Source of the DNA: DATFVA01 sp963747755
GTDB lineage: Bacteria > Bacteroidota > Ignavibacteria > Ignavibacteriales > Ignavibacteriaceae
NCBI GenBank assembly: GCA_963747755.1
Contig: CAVVGK010000014.1
Span: 1,293,692 to 1,357,691 of the forward strand
Direction: 5' to 3'
Length of the DNA stretch: 64,000 nt
Translations under genes and position numbers: made by a program
In this document: one piece after another, positions 27,270 to 36,090 of the stretch
Position numbering within the stretch: the first letter of the stretch is position 1
Layout of the letters: every line of letters starts with the position of its first letter
The notes under the pieces: generated by a model
The model's database searches: none
Seen by the model: the letters and a program-made list of their open reading frames with translations, nothing else
What the model was told of the DNA's origin: nothing

Positions 27270-28010
27270 TCAACTATTTGCATCGACTATATCCCCGCTG
27301 AAAAAGTTTTTAAGAAAATTATCATCAGATGATTCAAGTTCATTAATATCACCTTCAAACTTTATTTTTGCATCCTTCAATACGATAGCCGAATTTGCTA
27401 CAATTTTAGCACATATAAGATCATGGGTAACAACTACCGAGGTACTGTTAAGATCCTCCTGGAGTTCTACTATCAGCTGACTTATCTCCTTCGTTGTTAT
27501 CGGGTCAAGGCCAGTAGTCGGCTCATCATAGAGTATGAGCATAGGCTCTGTTATAATCGTTCTGGCCAAACCGATTCGCTTCTTCATCCCGCCCGAAAGT
27601 TCAGCAGGTTTTTTATCTATCGCTTTTTCCAAACCTACTTTTTCCAGCACGGTTTTTATTTTTTCCAGTCGTTCATCCTGAGAAAAATCAAAATTCCTGA
27701 TCAGGGGAAATTCAAGATTCTCCCTGACTGACATTGAATCGTATAAAGCCGATCCCTGAAAAAGAAAACCAATATGTTTCCTGATCTCATTCATTTCGTC
27801 TATCGGCAAATTAAGAACACTTTTTCCGTTTATTTCTATTTCACCGGAATCGGGTTCAAGAAGTCCAACCATGCATTTCAACAGCACGCTTTTTCCTGTT
27901 CCGCTCCGCCCGAAAACAACGAAGTTTTCGCCTTCCTCAACCTTAAAAGAAATGTCATCAAGAACAACGTTATCACCGAAAGATTTGGAGACATTCTTTA
28001 CTTCAACCAT
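27270..28010 (-). CDS. mlaF: MlaF-type ABC transporter ATP-binding protein
   Basis: A 246-aa ATPase that drives lipid movement through MlaE. Walker A is GRSGTGKS, the signature is LSGGMKKR (the Lys-rich form typical of MlaF/Mkl proteins), Walker B is LILYDEPTTGLDP, and the switch His is in VVTHD. The frame opens at 28028, but the ATG at 28010 (MVEVKNVSKSFG) overlaps the mlaE stop as TAATG and fits the family start. Middle gene of the mla operon. Confidence 0.93.
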   Translation of the reverse strand: MVEVKNVSKSFGDNVVLDDISFKVEEGENFVVFGRSGTGKSVLLKCMVGLLEPDSGEIEINGKSVLNLPIDEMNEIRKHIGFLFQGSALYDSMSVRENLEFPLIRNFDFSQDERLEKIKTVLEKVGLEKAIDKKPAELSGGMKKRIGLARTIITEPMLILYDEPTTGLDPITTKEISQLIVELQEDLNSTSVVVTHDLICAKIVANSAIVLKDAKIKFEGDINELESSDDNFLKNFFSGDIVDANS

Positions 28011-28807
28011 TATTTTGCCCATATCCACACCGTGATCTTTACGAGTACCATATCCACAAGGAGTATTAATAGAGAAGACATTACCACAGCACTCGTAGAA
28101 GCTTTTCCTACACCTACCGTGCCATTCTCAGTGAAATATCCTTTGAAAGAACCGACAGCTCCTACGATAAATCCGAAAACAAAAGTCTTTAGAATCCCTG
28201 GAATCAGATCGGAAAACTCTAACGACTTGAATATAGCGTTAATATATAACTGAAAAGTTGTTCCTGTTGAAAGTTTCATTGCAACAAATCCGCCTATAAT
28301 TGCCAGGAAATCCACATATAAGGTCAGGATCGGAAGAATAAATATACAGGCAAGAATTCTTGTTACAACCAGGTATTTATATGGATTAACTGCCGATACT
28401 TCCATGGCATCTATCTGTTCTGTTACCCGCATTGATCCAAGCTCCGCACCGATACCGGAACTCACGCGGCCGGCAAAAAGCAGTGCAGTTAGTACTGGAC
28501 CAAGTTCGCGCACAACTGATAACGATACCATACTTGGTAGGTAGGCTTCTGCGCCGAATCTCTGCATAACTGGCTGACTCTGCATCGCCAGCACCAAACC
28601 TATTATAAACCCAGCGACCGTAACGATGGGCATCGTTTTAATTCCCAATTCATCCATATGTTTCTTTATCTCATTAAATTCATAAGGTGGAAGAAACACA
28701 CTTTTGAAGAATCTGAGGGAAAAAATCGACAAACCAGCAACAGTAGTAAAAAAGTTGGTTAATGACTCGCTAAACTCAACCGGGTTATCTTTTTTAAGGC
28801 TATTCAC
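28010..28807 (-). CDS. mlaE: MlaE-type ABC transporter permease
   Basis: A 265-aa inner-membrane permease with about five or six helices. It carries the family's PMVSLSVVRELGPVLTALLF-like core (here PSMVSLSVVRELGPVLTALL) and GAELGSMRVTEQIDAMEV. Moves phospholipid between inner membrane and periplasmic carrier; direction in this phylum is unknown. The likely start is GTG at 28807, without a clear ribosome binding site. First gene of the mla operon. The 221 nt upstream hold no gene. Confidence 0.93.
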   Translation of the reverse strand: MNSLKKDNPVEFSESLTNFFTTVAGLSIFSLRFFKSVFLPPYEFNEIKKHMDELGIKTMPIVTVAGFIIGLVLAMQSQPVMQRFGAEAYLPSMVSLSVVRELGPVLTALLFAGRVSSGIGAELGSMRVTEQIDAMEVSAVNPYKYLVVTRILACIFILPILTLYVDFLAIIGGFVAMKLSTGTTFQLYINAIFKSLEFSDLIPGILKTFVFGFIVGAVGSFKGYFTENGTVGVGKASTSAVVMSSLLILLVDMVLVKITVWIWAK

Positions 28808-29028
28808 TAATTAGGTTTCGTTGGTAAATAATTTTGTTAGCAATAAAGAAAATAATAAAAAATGTTTCTGAAAGAAAGGATGTCCTGATTATCATTTTGT
28901 TAATTAGTGAGTTGCAACATATTATTTTACAAAAACTTACAGGGAAATACGGTAAATGGTGAACAATTTTTATCAAACAATTTTATTTCCGTACAAGCGA
29001 CGGTTTGTAATTTTTTTCACCAGTTGAT

Positions 29029-30123
29029 TCAATAATTCATTTCATACCCGAAAGTAAGAACATAGTGTGTACTTAGACCAAATGTAGTATTTCCGTTCCT
29101 GCCGATAACTGTCCACAATCCGGGCGAAAACCCTCCCAAACTTACAATTCCAGGATAAATGTCAATCGAGGCAAAATATTCCTTCACACCACTCAGAGTT
29201 ACGGATGCCAGCAGTGAATTATTCCTGTCATAATAAACACCTGCCTGCCAGCTCGTTTCAATTGTTCTCCAGCGGGCTGCACCAGGTAAATTAACCAGGT
29301 GTTTCGATCTGAAGCCCACACCGATGGAAAGATTATCACCTGATTCAAGTTTCCCGGAAAGACCTACGACACCTCCCATTCCGTAACGATAAAAAATAGA
29401 ATATTTATCTGAAAAAGGAAGTTTCCATTTCATTGAGAAATACTGTCCCGCATTCACTCTACCGTAGGGAAATAAAATTGTGGCCTGGAGCGACCAATCC
29501 GACAGGTTGAGAGTTTTGCTGAAGAACTCGTTTATGGAATCAAAACTGAAGAGCACAATGCCGCCAAGATCAAAAATGTAAATATCAGAAACTTCATCGA
29601 CGCTCCAGACTTCATTCGGACCTGATTCCAGCATCTCGTTCAATATATGGTGCGCCATAAGCGTTATAGAAGAAAACAGCCATGGAACCGGGTAATGATG
29701 CATCTGGTACCATTCCTTCATAGCCGTGTACAACATGCCTCCTCCGATCAGGTGCTGCTGGTAATTCGGGATCCACTGCATTTCCTCTTTCTTAAAGCTT
29801 ACCGGGAAAAATTCCGAACGGAGAAATTTGTTCCAGCCATAATGACGAATGTTCTCAAAAGGATTGCCAAGACTTCTCATCACAACATGGAATGTCCCAG
29901 CATAATCCTGATCCCCTATCCTGTTTGAGACTGACTGAAGCTGGGTTACATCAAAGCTTCCGTTTATAAATAAACTGATCGGATTAAATAAGGCCTCGCT
30001 GCCGTAGGGTTTCCCTGTATAGAAATAATTTTTCTCCTGCCCTTTAAGAAAAGGACAGATGAGCAGCGTGATGATTATTGCAGCTAAAATTCTCCCTAGT
30101 CGGGGATAAGAAGTGTGCATCAA
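29029..30123 (-). CDS. Predicted outer-membrane protein, unknown function
   Basis: A 364-aa protein. A signal peptide ends near residue 28 (PFLKGQ). The middle part is rich in aromatic residues and His (YQQHLIGGGMLYTAMKEWYQ, SSITLMAHHILNEML). The second half alternates hydrophobic and polar residues with many Tyr/Gly, as in a beta-barrel, and ends in FGYEMNY. The aromatic C-terminus supports an outer-membrane location. It lies upstream of the mla operon on the same strand, with a 221-nt gap, so a shared role in outer-membrane lipid balance is possible but unproven. Confidence 0.65.
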   Translation of the reverse strand: MMHTSYPRLGRILAAIIITLLICPFLKGQEKNYFYTGKPYGSEALFNPISLFINGSFDVTQLQSVSNRIGDQDYAGTFHVVMRSLGNPFENIRHYGWNKFLRSEFFPVSFKKEEMQWIPNYQQHLIGGGMLYTAMKEWYQMHHYPVPWLFSSITLMAHHILNEMLESGPNEVWSVDEVSDIYIFDLGGIVLFSFDSINEFFSKTLNLSDWSLQATILFPYGRVNAGQYFSMKWKLPFSDKYSIFYRYGMGGVVGLSGKLESGDNLSIGVGFRSKHLVNLPGAARWRTIETSWQAGVYYDRNNSLLASVTLSGVKEYFASIDIYPGIVSLGGFSPGLWTVIGRNGNTTFGLSTHYVLTFGYEMNY

Positions 30124-30190
30124 TTAAAAAAATTATGAATAATGCTTACACAATTTAATCAATATTTGGTATGAAATTTAAATAACCGGT

Positions 30191-30553
30191 TTAATTGAAG
30201 GCATCAGGATAATGAACTATTTCAGGGTTCCCGGGATTTTCAAATAAAACGGTAACCACATCGAAGCGGCATTCAACGTCTTCAATACGCTTCTCGAATA
30301 AATAAAGTTCGGCTATTTTTTTAATCTGCTTCACTTTTGCCGGCGTTACACTATAAACAGGATCTCCCATTTCCAGGTTCAGACGGGATTTAACTTCAAC
30401 AAATACCAGGGTAGCACCGTCCTTTGCGATTATATCCAGTTCGCCTCTGCCGAAATGATAGTTAGTCTCAATGATGTGTAGCCCTTTTTTCCGAAGCTCC
30501 TCTGCTGCTTTTTCCTCCCCCAGTCTCCCCAGTTCCTTATGACCAATTTCCAT
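30191..30553 (-). CDS. YraN-family (UPF0102) endonuclease-like protein
   Basis: A 120-aa protein with a PD-(D/E)xK nuclease-like fold: RGELDIIAKDGATLVFVEVKSR contains the Glu/Asp and ExK residues. The family is widespread but its role is not settled. An upstream TTG at 30559 is open. The ATG at 30553 (MEIGHKELGRLGEEKA) is the usual start and lies 2 nt after the rnhB stop. The pairing rnhB-yraN is common in bacteria. It is the last gene of the long 45889-30191 operon. Confidence 0.9.
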   Translation of the reverse strand: MEIGHKELGRLGEEKAAEELRKKGLHIIETNYHFGRGELDIIAKDGATLVFVEVKSRLNLEMGDPVYSVTPAKVKQIKKIAELYLFEKRIEDVECRFDVVTVLFENPGNPEIVHYPDAFN

Positions 30554-30555
30554 AT

Positions 30556-31197
30556 TCAATCAGACGGCGATTCAATTTCAAATTCAAGTTCAGGTTCAAG
30601 ACCCTCTTCAAGGATCCTTCTTAAAAATGTCTTTCTGTGAAGCGGGGAAATGCCGTAGACTTTTATTGCCTCTATGTGTTCCTGGGTTGCGTATCCCTTG
30701 TTCTTTGACCAGAGGTATTGAGGGAAATAAGGACAAAGTCTTTTCATAATTCTGTCACGTGCTACTTTGGCTATTATTGAAGCGGCTGCAACGGAAAATG
30801 ACTTGGCATCACCTTTAATAATAGGAATTACTGGAACAGAATAGTCGAAACCCTTATTCCCGTCAACCAGCACAAGGTGAGGTTGTACTTTTAATCTTGT
30901 GAGCGACGTGTACATCGCGAGAAGTGAAGCCTGCAGGATATTAATCCTGTCAATTTGTGCATGAGAAATTACCGATACTGAATAAGCAATTGATCGGTCA
31001 AGTATCCTGGGAAGAACTTTCTCTCTCTCTTCTTCGGTAAGCATCTTTGAATCCCTGATTCCATAGATGATTACATCTTTCGGAAAAATAACCGAGGCTG
31101 CAACAACAGGTCCGGCCAGGGGTCCGCGCCCTACTTCATCAGAACCTGCTATTAATTCTATTGTATTAGTCCGGTATGTATTATCGAATTTTCTCAT
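30556..31197 (-). CDS. rnhB: Ribonuclease HII
   Basis: Cuts RNA in RNA-DNA hybrids and removes ribonucleotides from DNA. A 213-aa protein with the signature GSDEVGRGPLAGPVV near residue 18, giving the catalytic DE pair, and a further catalytic Asp in LVLVDGNKGF. The GKGYATQEH-type motif reads NKGYATQEH. The start overlaps the stop of the ubiA-family gene by 4 nt (ATGA). Confidence 0.96.
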   Translation of the reverse strand: MRKFDNTYRTNTIELIAGSDEVGRGPLAGPVVAASVIFPKDVIIYGIRDSKMLTEEEREKVLPRILDRSIAYSVSVISHAQIDRINILQASLLAMYTSLTRLKVQPHLVLVDGNKGFDYSVPVIPIIKGDAKSFSVAAASIIAKVARDRIMKRLCPYFPQYLWSKNKGYATQEHIEAIKVYGISPLHRKTFLRRILEEGLEPELEFEIESPSD

Positions 31198-32039
31198 CTT
31201 CCAAAGTATATAGCTGTAAGTCCGAAAATCATATTCAATTTTAAAATAAAACTCAATTTATTCAAGTTTAATACCGGGCTGGTTTCAAGGAGTGATTTAA
31301 TTACATAGACAAGCAGAGGATCCACTACCGTCATAATGATTAGAAAATATTCAATCCCGTAGTAGCCTTTTAAGAACGGCACAAATGTAAAAAGTAATAA
31401 CAAAATTAAAAAGGCAGATACAAGCTTTCTTGAAAAATCTATTCCGTAAAGCTGGGGAAAAGTTGTAATCCCTGAAGATTTATCTCCGGGTATATCCTCT
31501 ATTGTTTTTATACCCTCACGTGCAAAGTTTATCAGGAAAGCAAATACAGCCGGGATAATCGCAGAACTTATACTGCCCGCAATAAGTCCTCCGAATATGA
31601 ACACAAATCCTGTCAGGAATGAAACTACAAAATTTCCAAGCAGAGGAATCTTTTTAAGTCCGATAGAATAAATCAGCAGAAGAAGATGAGTTAATATGAT
31701 TATTCCCAGGATTACCCATCCAAGAATTTCAGCAACGACTAATGAAATAAGTACAAGCGAAAAGTAGAAATTTAATGCGGCTTTTTTAGAAACCATACCC
31801 GAAGGGAGAGATCTATGGGGTTTATTAATTGAGTCTGTTTCATAATCCCATATATCGTTTATTACATTTCCTGCCCCCGCAGTTAAGGAGGCTGCCGCAG
31901 CGCCCAGGAGGACCATTATATTAAGAGTTGGAATGCCGAAACAAATTATAGCCGCAGCTAATACCGATATAAATGTAATTATAACATTAATTATCCGTAC
32001 CAGTGAAACTAATCCATAAATTTTTGAAAGGATTTTCAT
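31194..32039 (-). CDS. UbiA-family prenyltransferase (geranylgeranylglycerol-phosphate type)
   Basis: A 281-aa membrane enzyme with about eight or nine helices. Both Asp motifs of the superfamily are present: NVINDIWDYETDSINKPHR near residue 60 and EGIKTIEDIPGDKSSG near residue 180. It joins a prenyl diphosphate to an acceptor. The family is often annotated as (S)-2,3-di-O-geranylgeranylglyceryl phosphate synthase, an archaeal lipid enzyme, but the bacterial substrate is uncertain; a quinone or prenyl-glycerol product is also possible. It lies between a BamA-like gene and rnhB in the long operon. Confidence 0.85.
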   Translation of the reverse strand: MKILSKIYGLVSLVRIINVIITFISVLAAAIICFGIPTLNIMVLLGAAAASLTAGAGNVINDIWDYETDSINKPHRSLPSGMVSKKAALNFYFSLVLISLVVAEILGWVILGIIILTHLLLLIYSIGLKKIPLLGNFVVSFLTGFVFIFGGLIAGSISSAIIPAVFAFLINFAREGIKTIEDIPGDKSSGITTFPQLYGIDFSRKLVSAFLILLLLFTFVPFLKGYYGIEYFLIIMTVVDPLLVYVIKSLLETSPVLNLNKLSFILKLNMIFGLTAIYFGR

Positions 32040-32097
32040 TAATTCAATAATTTTTACGGAGAAATTTAGAAAGAAAGGAAGATTAAAATCAAACGTA

Positions 32098-33861
32098 TTA
32101 AAATTCGTTTACTATCCCGAAATGAATTTTACCGTCGGAGAAAGAATCGCCGGCGGCCAGCGCAAAGCTTACACCAAGTACCCCAACCCCGGTTTCGATA
32201 TTTAAACCTACACCATACCCTGTTTTAAAGCCTTCCTGTTTTAGAATATTTCTTTCAGCTTCAGGTTTCCTGTAATAGTAACCCGCATCAAAAAAGAGGA
32301 ATGCAAATGTTCTTCTTGTTAAAAGCAGACGGTATTCAAGGTTCTCCCAGCCTATCCTTGAGCCGAGGAACTGATCTTCCCTGTACCCTCTTAGTGTGTT
32401 GGTCCCGCCTAGTCTGAATAAATCGCTGTTCTCAAAAAAGGCCCCTCTTAACTCTTTTCCATGCAGACCTAACGCTATAACCTGCCTTGTGAAAAGTTGA
32501 TAATATCCTCCGAGATCAAGTGTAAATCTCTGCAGGTTAACATTGGGGTTGATTTCTGAAGTTATAAATTCCTTTGGTCCGTAAATCCTTTTATTACTGA
32601 ACGAATATGAAGTGAGAAAAAGTAATCCTTCGGTAGGAGAATATGGATCATCCCGGTTATCGAATTTGAGATTTAATCCGGTTGTTAGTGAGCTGCTGTT
32701 ATAAACAGTAAATACAGTGTTTTTGTTAATTGTGGGAATTACATGCTCAGAGGAAACCAGCACGGAAGCAGAGATATTTTCGGTGGCAAGGTACTCCAGT
32801 GAGCCGCCTATCTTTCTCTGAACATACGTTGTATCCTGCTTGCGCTGATAAAAATCCCCGTTAATGTTAAAAGGATAACCAAACAGCCATGGTTCGAGAT
32901 ATTTAAGCTCCATCTCCTGTGAATACCGATCAAATTGCTGCCATCTTATCGCTGCTGCGCGTCCTGTTCCAAAAAGGTTTCTCATACTGATATCAACCAG
33001 GCCTGTGAGGTAACCTTTTTCGTTATCCTTTGTTCCCGGTATATACCCTATTATTCCATCAAAATTATTTGTTTGTTTCTCCTTCACATTCAATGAGAGA
33101 ACTCCATCTCCGTCGCTGTTTATATAGAATTGCGGCGGATCTACCGGTTCGAAGAAACGAAGCCTGTTGAGTCTTTTTGGAAGCTCATCGATCTTTGATT
33201 GTGAATACATTTCTCCTTTATTCAAACGGAGCTCGCGTACAATTACATAATCTTTAGTAGATGAATTTCCGGTAATTTCAACCTGATCTATTCTCCTGTC
33301 CTTCCCCTTCTTGAAATCCAGGTAGATATCCGCCAGACTTTCGTCCTTCAGTGAATCGTAATAAACATATACCGAATTTATTATAACCCTGGCAAATGGA
33401 TTGCCGGAGTCCTCATAATAATCTAAAGAATTTGCAATCGATGTTTCAAGCTCAGCTTTACCGAGAATTTCTCCCTCCAGAAAATCGAACAGAGGAAGTA
33501 TCTTAACAGTATCTTCGGAATCTGCCCCGGCATATATAAAATGGTTAATGTAGGTGGGATTCCCCTCGTCTATGGATATATTTAAGGTTACTTCCTGGGA
33601 ATCAGGTGAAAGAACTGCATATGCAGTATCGAATGTGCTTTCAAGGTAGCCCCTCTTCCCGAGCTCAGCGGCAATATTAATCCTGATGGTATCCAGAAGA
33701 TTTTGATAATACTTTTCCCCGGTGTTCAAACCGCTGAAGTTAAAATAATCATCATCATCAAAAACACGGTTGCCGTCGACATTGAAGTCCTTGATAACCT
33801 GCGCTGATATTGAAGTGATGAATAATAAAAATAATGGTATGTATTTAACGAGGTGTAACAT
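32098..33861 (-). CDS. BamA/TamA-family outer-membrane protein (POTRA plus barrel)
   Basis: A 587-aa protein. The signal peptide ends at residue 20 (ITSISA). POTRA-like domains fill about 21-245, and an Omp85 barrel runs from about 260 to the C-terminal Phe (IHFGIVNEF). The barrel has the conserved LRGYREDQFLGSR element near residue 490 (the VRGF/Y-type motif of Omp85). It is shorter than BamA (about 800 aa) and has fewer POTRA domains, so a TamA-like role or another insertion/translocation role is more likely. Its start overlaps the pfkB-family gene by 17 nt. Confidence 0.87.
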   Translation of the reverse strand: MLHLVKYIPLFLLFITSISAQVIKDFNVDGNRVFDDDDYFNFSGLNTGEKYYQNLLDTIRINIAAELGKRGYLESTFDTAYAVLSPDSQEVTLNISIDEGNPTYINHFIYAGADSEDTVKILPLFDFLEGEILGKAELETSIANSLDYYEDSGNPFARVIINSVYVYYDSLKDESLADIYLDFKKGKDRRIDQVEITGNSSTKDYVIVRELRLNKGEMYSQSKIDELPKRLNRLRFFEPVDPPQFYINSDGDGVLSLNVKEKQTNNFDGIIGYIPGTKDNEKGYLTGLVDISMRNLFGTGRAAAIRWQQFDRYSQEMELKYLEPWLFGYPFNINGDFYQRKQDTTYVQRKIGGSLEYLATENISASVLVSSEHVIPTINKNTVFTVYNSSSLTTGLNLKFDNRDDPYSPTEGLLFLTSYSFSNKRIYGPKEFITSEINPNVNLQRFTLDLGGYYQLFTRQVIALGLHGKELRGAFFENSDLFRLGGTNTLRGYREDQFLGSRIGWENLEYRLLLTRRTFAFLFFDAGYYYRKPEAERNILKQEGFKTGYGVGLNIETGVGVLGVSFALAAGDSFSDGKIHFGIVNEF

Positions 33862-34810
33862 CTAAAGTTTTCATTTTCTTACCTATAGGAACAACTTCAA
33901 TCATGGACATAAGTTCTTCGGCATCATTCCGCGGGACATTGCTGACGTCTTTCCTTGAAGCATTCAATGCACCCAGCGAAACTGCTAATTTTAATCCTTC
34001 TTCAAAAGTCAAATCGTTGTGCCAGCCGTAGATAATACCTGCCATAAAACTATCTCCGCTGCCGGTCGAGTCGAATGTCTTAACACTCGGAGGGGTCACT
34101 CTGAAATGAAAATCGAAGTTGGAGGAATAAAAAACTTTTTTGGCATCCGTCAGATAGCTTTGTTTAATTCCTTTTTTGTACAATCCATTCATAAGAGAAA
34201 GAATACTGTCTTCAGAATTTAATTCAATATCTAGCGAATTCCTGAGCTCGTCGATGTTGTTGTGAAGGATAGTAGGTCCTGCCTCTATGCAGTCCTTTAA
34301 ATGCGTTCCATAAGTGTCACATATCGAAATTTTATCGTATTTGGCGGCAGACATGATACCGAAAGGGAAAATACTATCAGTGCTTTTACAGGGAGAACTT
34401 CCGGAAAATATGACTATTTCACAGTTCTGAATAATTTTATCTAGTTTTTCCCTGAACTCATCAGTTTCCTCCTGGGAGAGACCAGCATTAGCCCCAAATA
34501 TGCTTGTTACATTCCCGTTCTTTTCATCAATCAGGACCACACCCTCACGAGTTTCAGCATTTGTCTTTACTGCTGTAAAATTTATTCCCTCTCTTTGCAG
34601 GATATCCCTTAGAAGCTTACCGTTGTTTCCGCCAAGAAATGTGAATGAAAGACCGTGAGTACTCAGCAAGTTTAACTGACGACTTACATTTATTCCTTTA
34701 CCTCCTGCCTGTATAAGAACCTTTCCATCGCGGTTGCTGCCCGGGTAATTGATGCTCTCAAAAGTATATCTTCTTTCAAGCAGAGGATTTAATGTTACTG
34801 TAACTATCAT
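33845..34810 (-). CDS. PfkB-family sugar-phosphate kinase (1-phosphofructokinase-like)
   Basis: A 321-aa cytoplasmic kinase. It has the first PfkB signature GGKGINVSRQL (about 37-47) and the second, DSTGSGDSFMAGIIYG (about 248-263), with Asp of the GSGDS motif as catalytic base. The start MIVTVTLNPLLERRY is typical of 1-phosphofructokinase and tagatose-6-phosphate kinase (FruK/LacC) proteins. No PTS gene lies nearby, so the substrate is uncertain. It sits 2 nt after the GWxTD gene. Confidence 0.88.
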   Translation of the reverse strand: MIVTVTLNPLLERRYTFESINYPGSNRDGKVLIQAGGKGINVSRQLNLLSTHGLSFTFLGGNNGKLLRDILQREGINFTAVKTNAETREGVVLIDEKNGNVTSIFGANAGLSQEETDEFREKLDKIIQNCEIVIFSGSSPCKSTDSIFPFGIMSAAKYDKISICDTYGTHLKDCIEAGPTILHNNIDELRNSLDIELNSEDSILSLMNGLYKKGIKQSYLTDAKKVFYSSNFDFHFRVTPPSVKTFDSTGSGDSFMAGIIYGWHNDLTFEEGLKLAVSLGALNASRKDVSNVPRNDAEELMSMIEVVPIGKKMKTLDVTPR

Positions 34811-34812
34811 AT

Positions 34813-36090
34813 TTATCTATACCGGTAATCATCTCCGTAAAGTGGAGTTATGAGCCGGTAATCTCCAAAGCCGTTCTCATCTACAAAAACAAATTGTTTA
34901 TTCATCTGGTAATACTGCCATATTTCATAAGGTTTTGAATCTACATCAAAAGGATGACGGTCAACATTATTAGGTGCACCCAGCAGTATGAAAACCATCC
35001 CTCGGTCTGTTTTCCAGCCTTTTACGTAGTGAGAGAAATGCTGGTTAGCGTATTCTATTCTGCGATAGTATTCGTTGAAAACTTCATTCTCCTCGGTAGA
35101 GGGACTGGGGTCTTTCTTTTTCCAGAACTCCATATAACGTTTGGTTTTTTCATCTTTTGTTTTGGCATCCTTTATATAATCCAACTCTGATTGAGAAGCT
35201 ATATAAACCATCTGATCTACAGCGAGATCAAGGTCTTTTACAGTTGAAGGAACACCGCTCCATTTTGAGTAAAATCCCTTATTGGTTGATGTGATAGCTA
35301 ACCCACTATTGTTAAGCAGGGAGATCGTTAGGAGATATTTACCCAGACTTATTGAACTATCCTTTATGGTGTGAAAGATCTGGGTCTTACCTGAATCAAG
35401 GTGTTGGGATTCGTTACTCTTAAAGATTATATCCTTTTTGTCATTAGTAATTATGTATTCCATCATCACATCTTTTGCGGAATCTGAGTATGCTTCAAAA
35501 AATACCGGCACACCTTCTTTCTGAGTTGCCACATTTCCTGATACATTTGGAAGAATTTTTTTGGCATCCGCTGCTTCCGACATTTTTGAAATGAATATAA
35601 CATCACTCAATGCCGGTGTCTCTTCCAGCGATTTTACTTTAAAAGGATTCTCAGTGGAGTATTCTTTCTTGGATTCTTTGTCCTCAACCGAACTTCTGAT
35701 TATATATGAACCTGGATTAAGAAAGAACGACTTAAAACTCAGGTTATAATTATTCTGGCTGTTCGTTTGTTCAAAATCCTTTTCATTAACTTCTTCGTTC
35801 CAGGTCTTTTCAACAACCAGCTTATCACGGCTGTCATCAAACACCGAAATGGTGACGGTATAGCTTGCTGTAAAACCTTTATCGGATTTAACAAATTGAA
35901 TCTGATTGTATGGAACCTGTATAAAAGCATCCATCCTTGTAGTTGCGCTGTCAGGCGTGTAAAAATTAAGAAAGTCCTGATAAAACTTCGGAAGTGACCT
36001 GGTTTCATCCGGGTGATCAGCGGCTTCAACCTGGGCATGTACTGACTGAACAAAAAGAAGCAGCAGTACAATTATTATAATATTTTTCAT
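34813..36090 (-). CDS. GWxTD-domain secreted protein
   Basis: A 425-aa protein. The signal peptide ends at residue 19 (QSVHA). A beta-rich middle part precedes the GWxTD domain at about 345-425, where GWKTDRGMVFILLGAP and the following aromatic strand EIWQYYQMNKQFVF match the domain. The family occurs in Bacteroidota, Ignavibacteria and Acidobacteria. Its function is not established. The start overlaps the rimO stop by 4 nt (ATGA). The location is the periplasm or surface. Confidence 0.88.
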   Translation of the reverse strand: MKNIIIIVLLLLFVQSVHAQVEAADHPDETRSLPKFYQDFLNFYTPDSATTRMDAFIQVPYNQIQFVKSDKGFTASYTVTISVFDDSRDKLVVEKTWNEEVNEKDFEQTNSQNNYNLSFKSFFLNPGSYIIRSSVEDKESKKEYSTENPFKVKSLEETPALSDVIFISKMSEAADAKKILPNVSGNVATQKEGVPVFFEAYSDSAKDVMMEYIITNDKKDIIFKSNESQHLDSGKTQIFHTIKDSSISLGKYLLTISLLNNSGLAITSTNKGFYSKWSGVPSTVKDLDLAVDQMVYIASQSELDYIKDAKTKDEKTKRYMEFWKKKDPSPSTEENEVFNEYYRRIEYANQHFSHYVKGWKTDRGMVFILLGAPNNVDRHPFDVDSKPYEIWQYYQMNKQFVFVDENGFGDYRLITPLYGDDYRYR

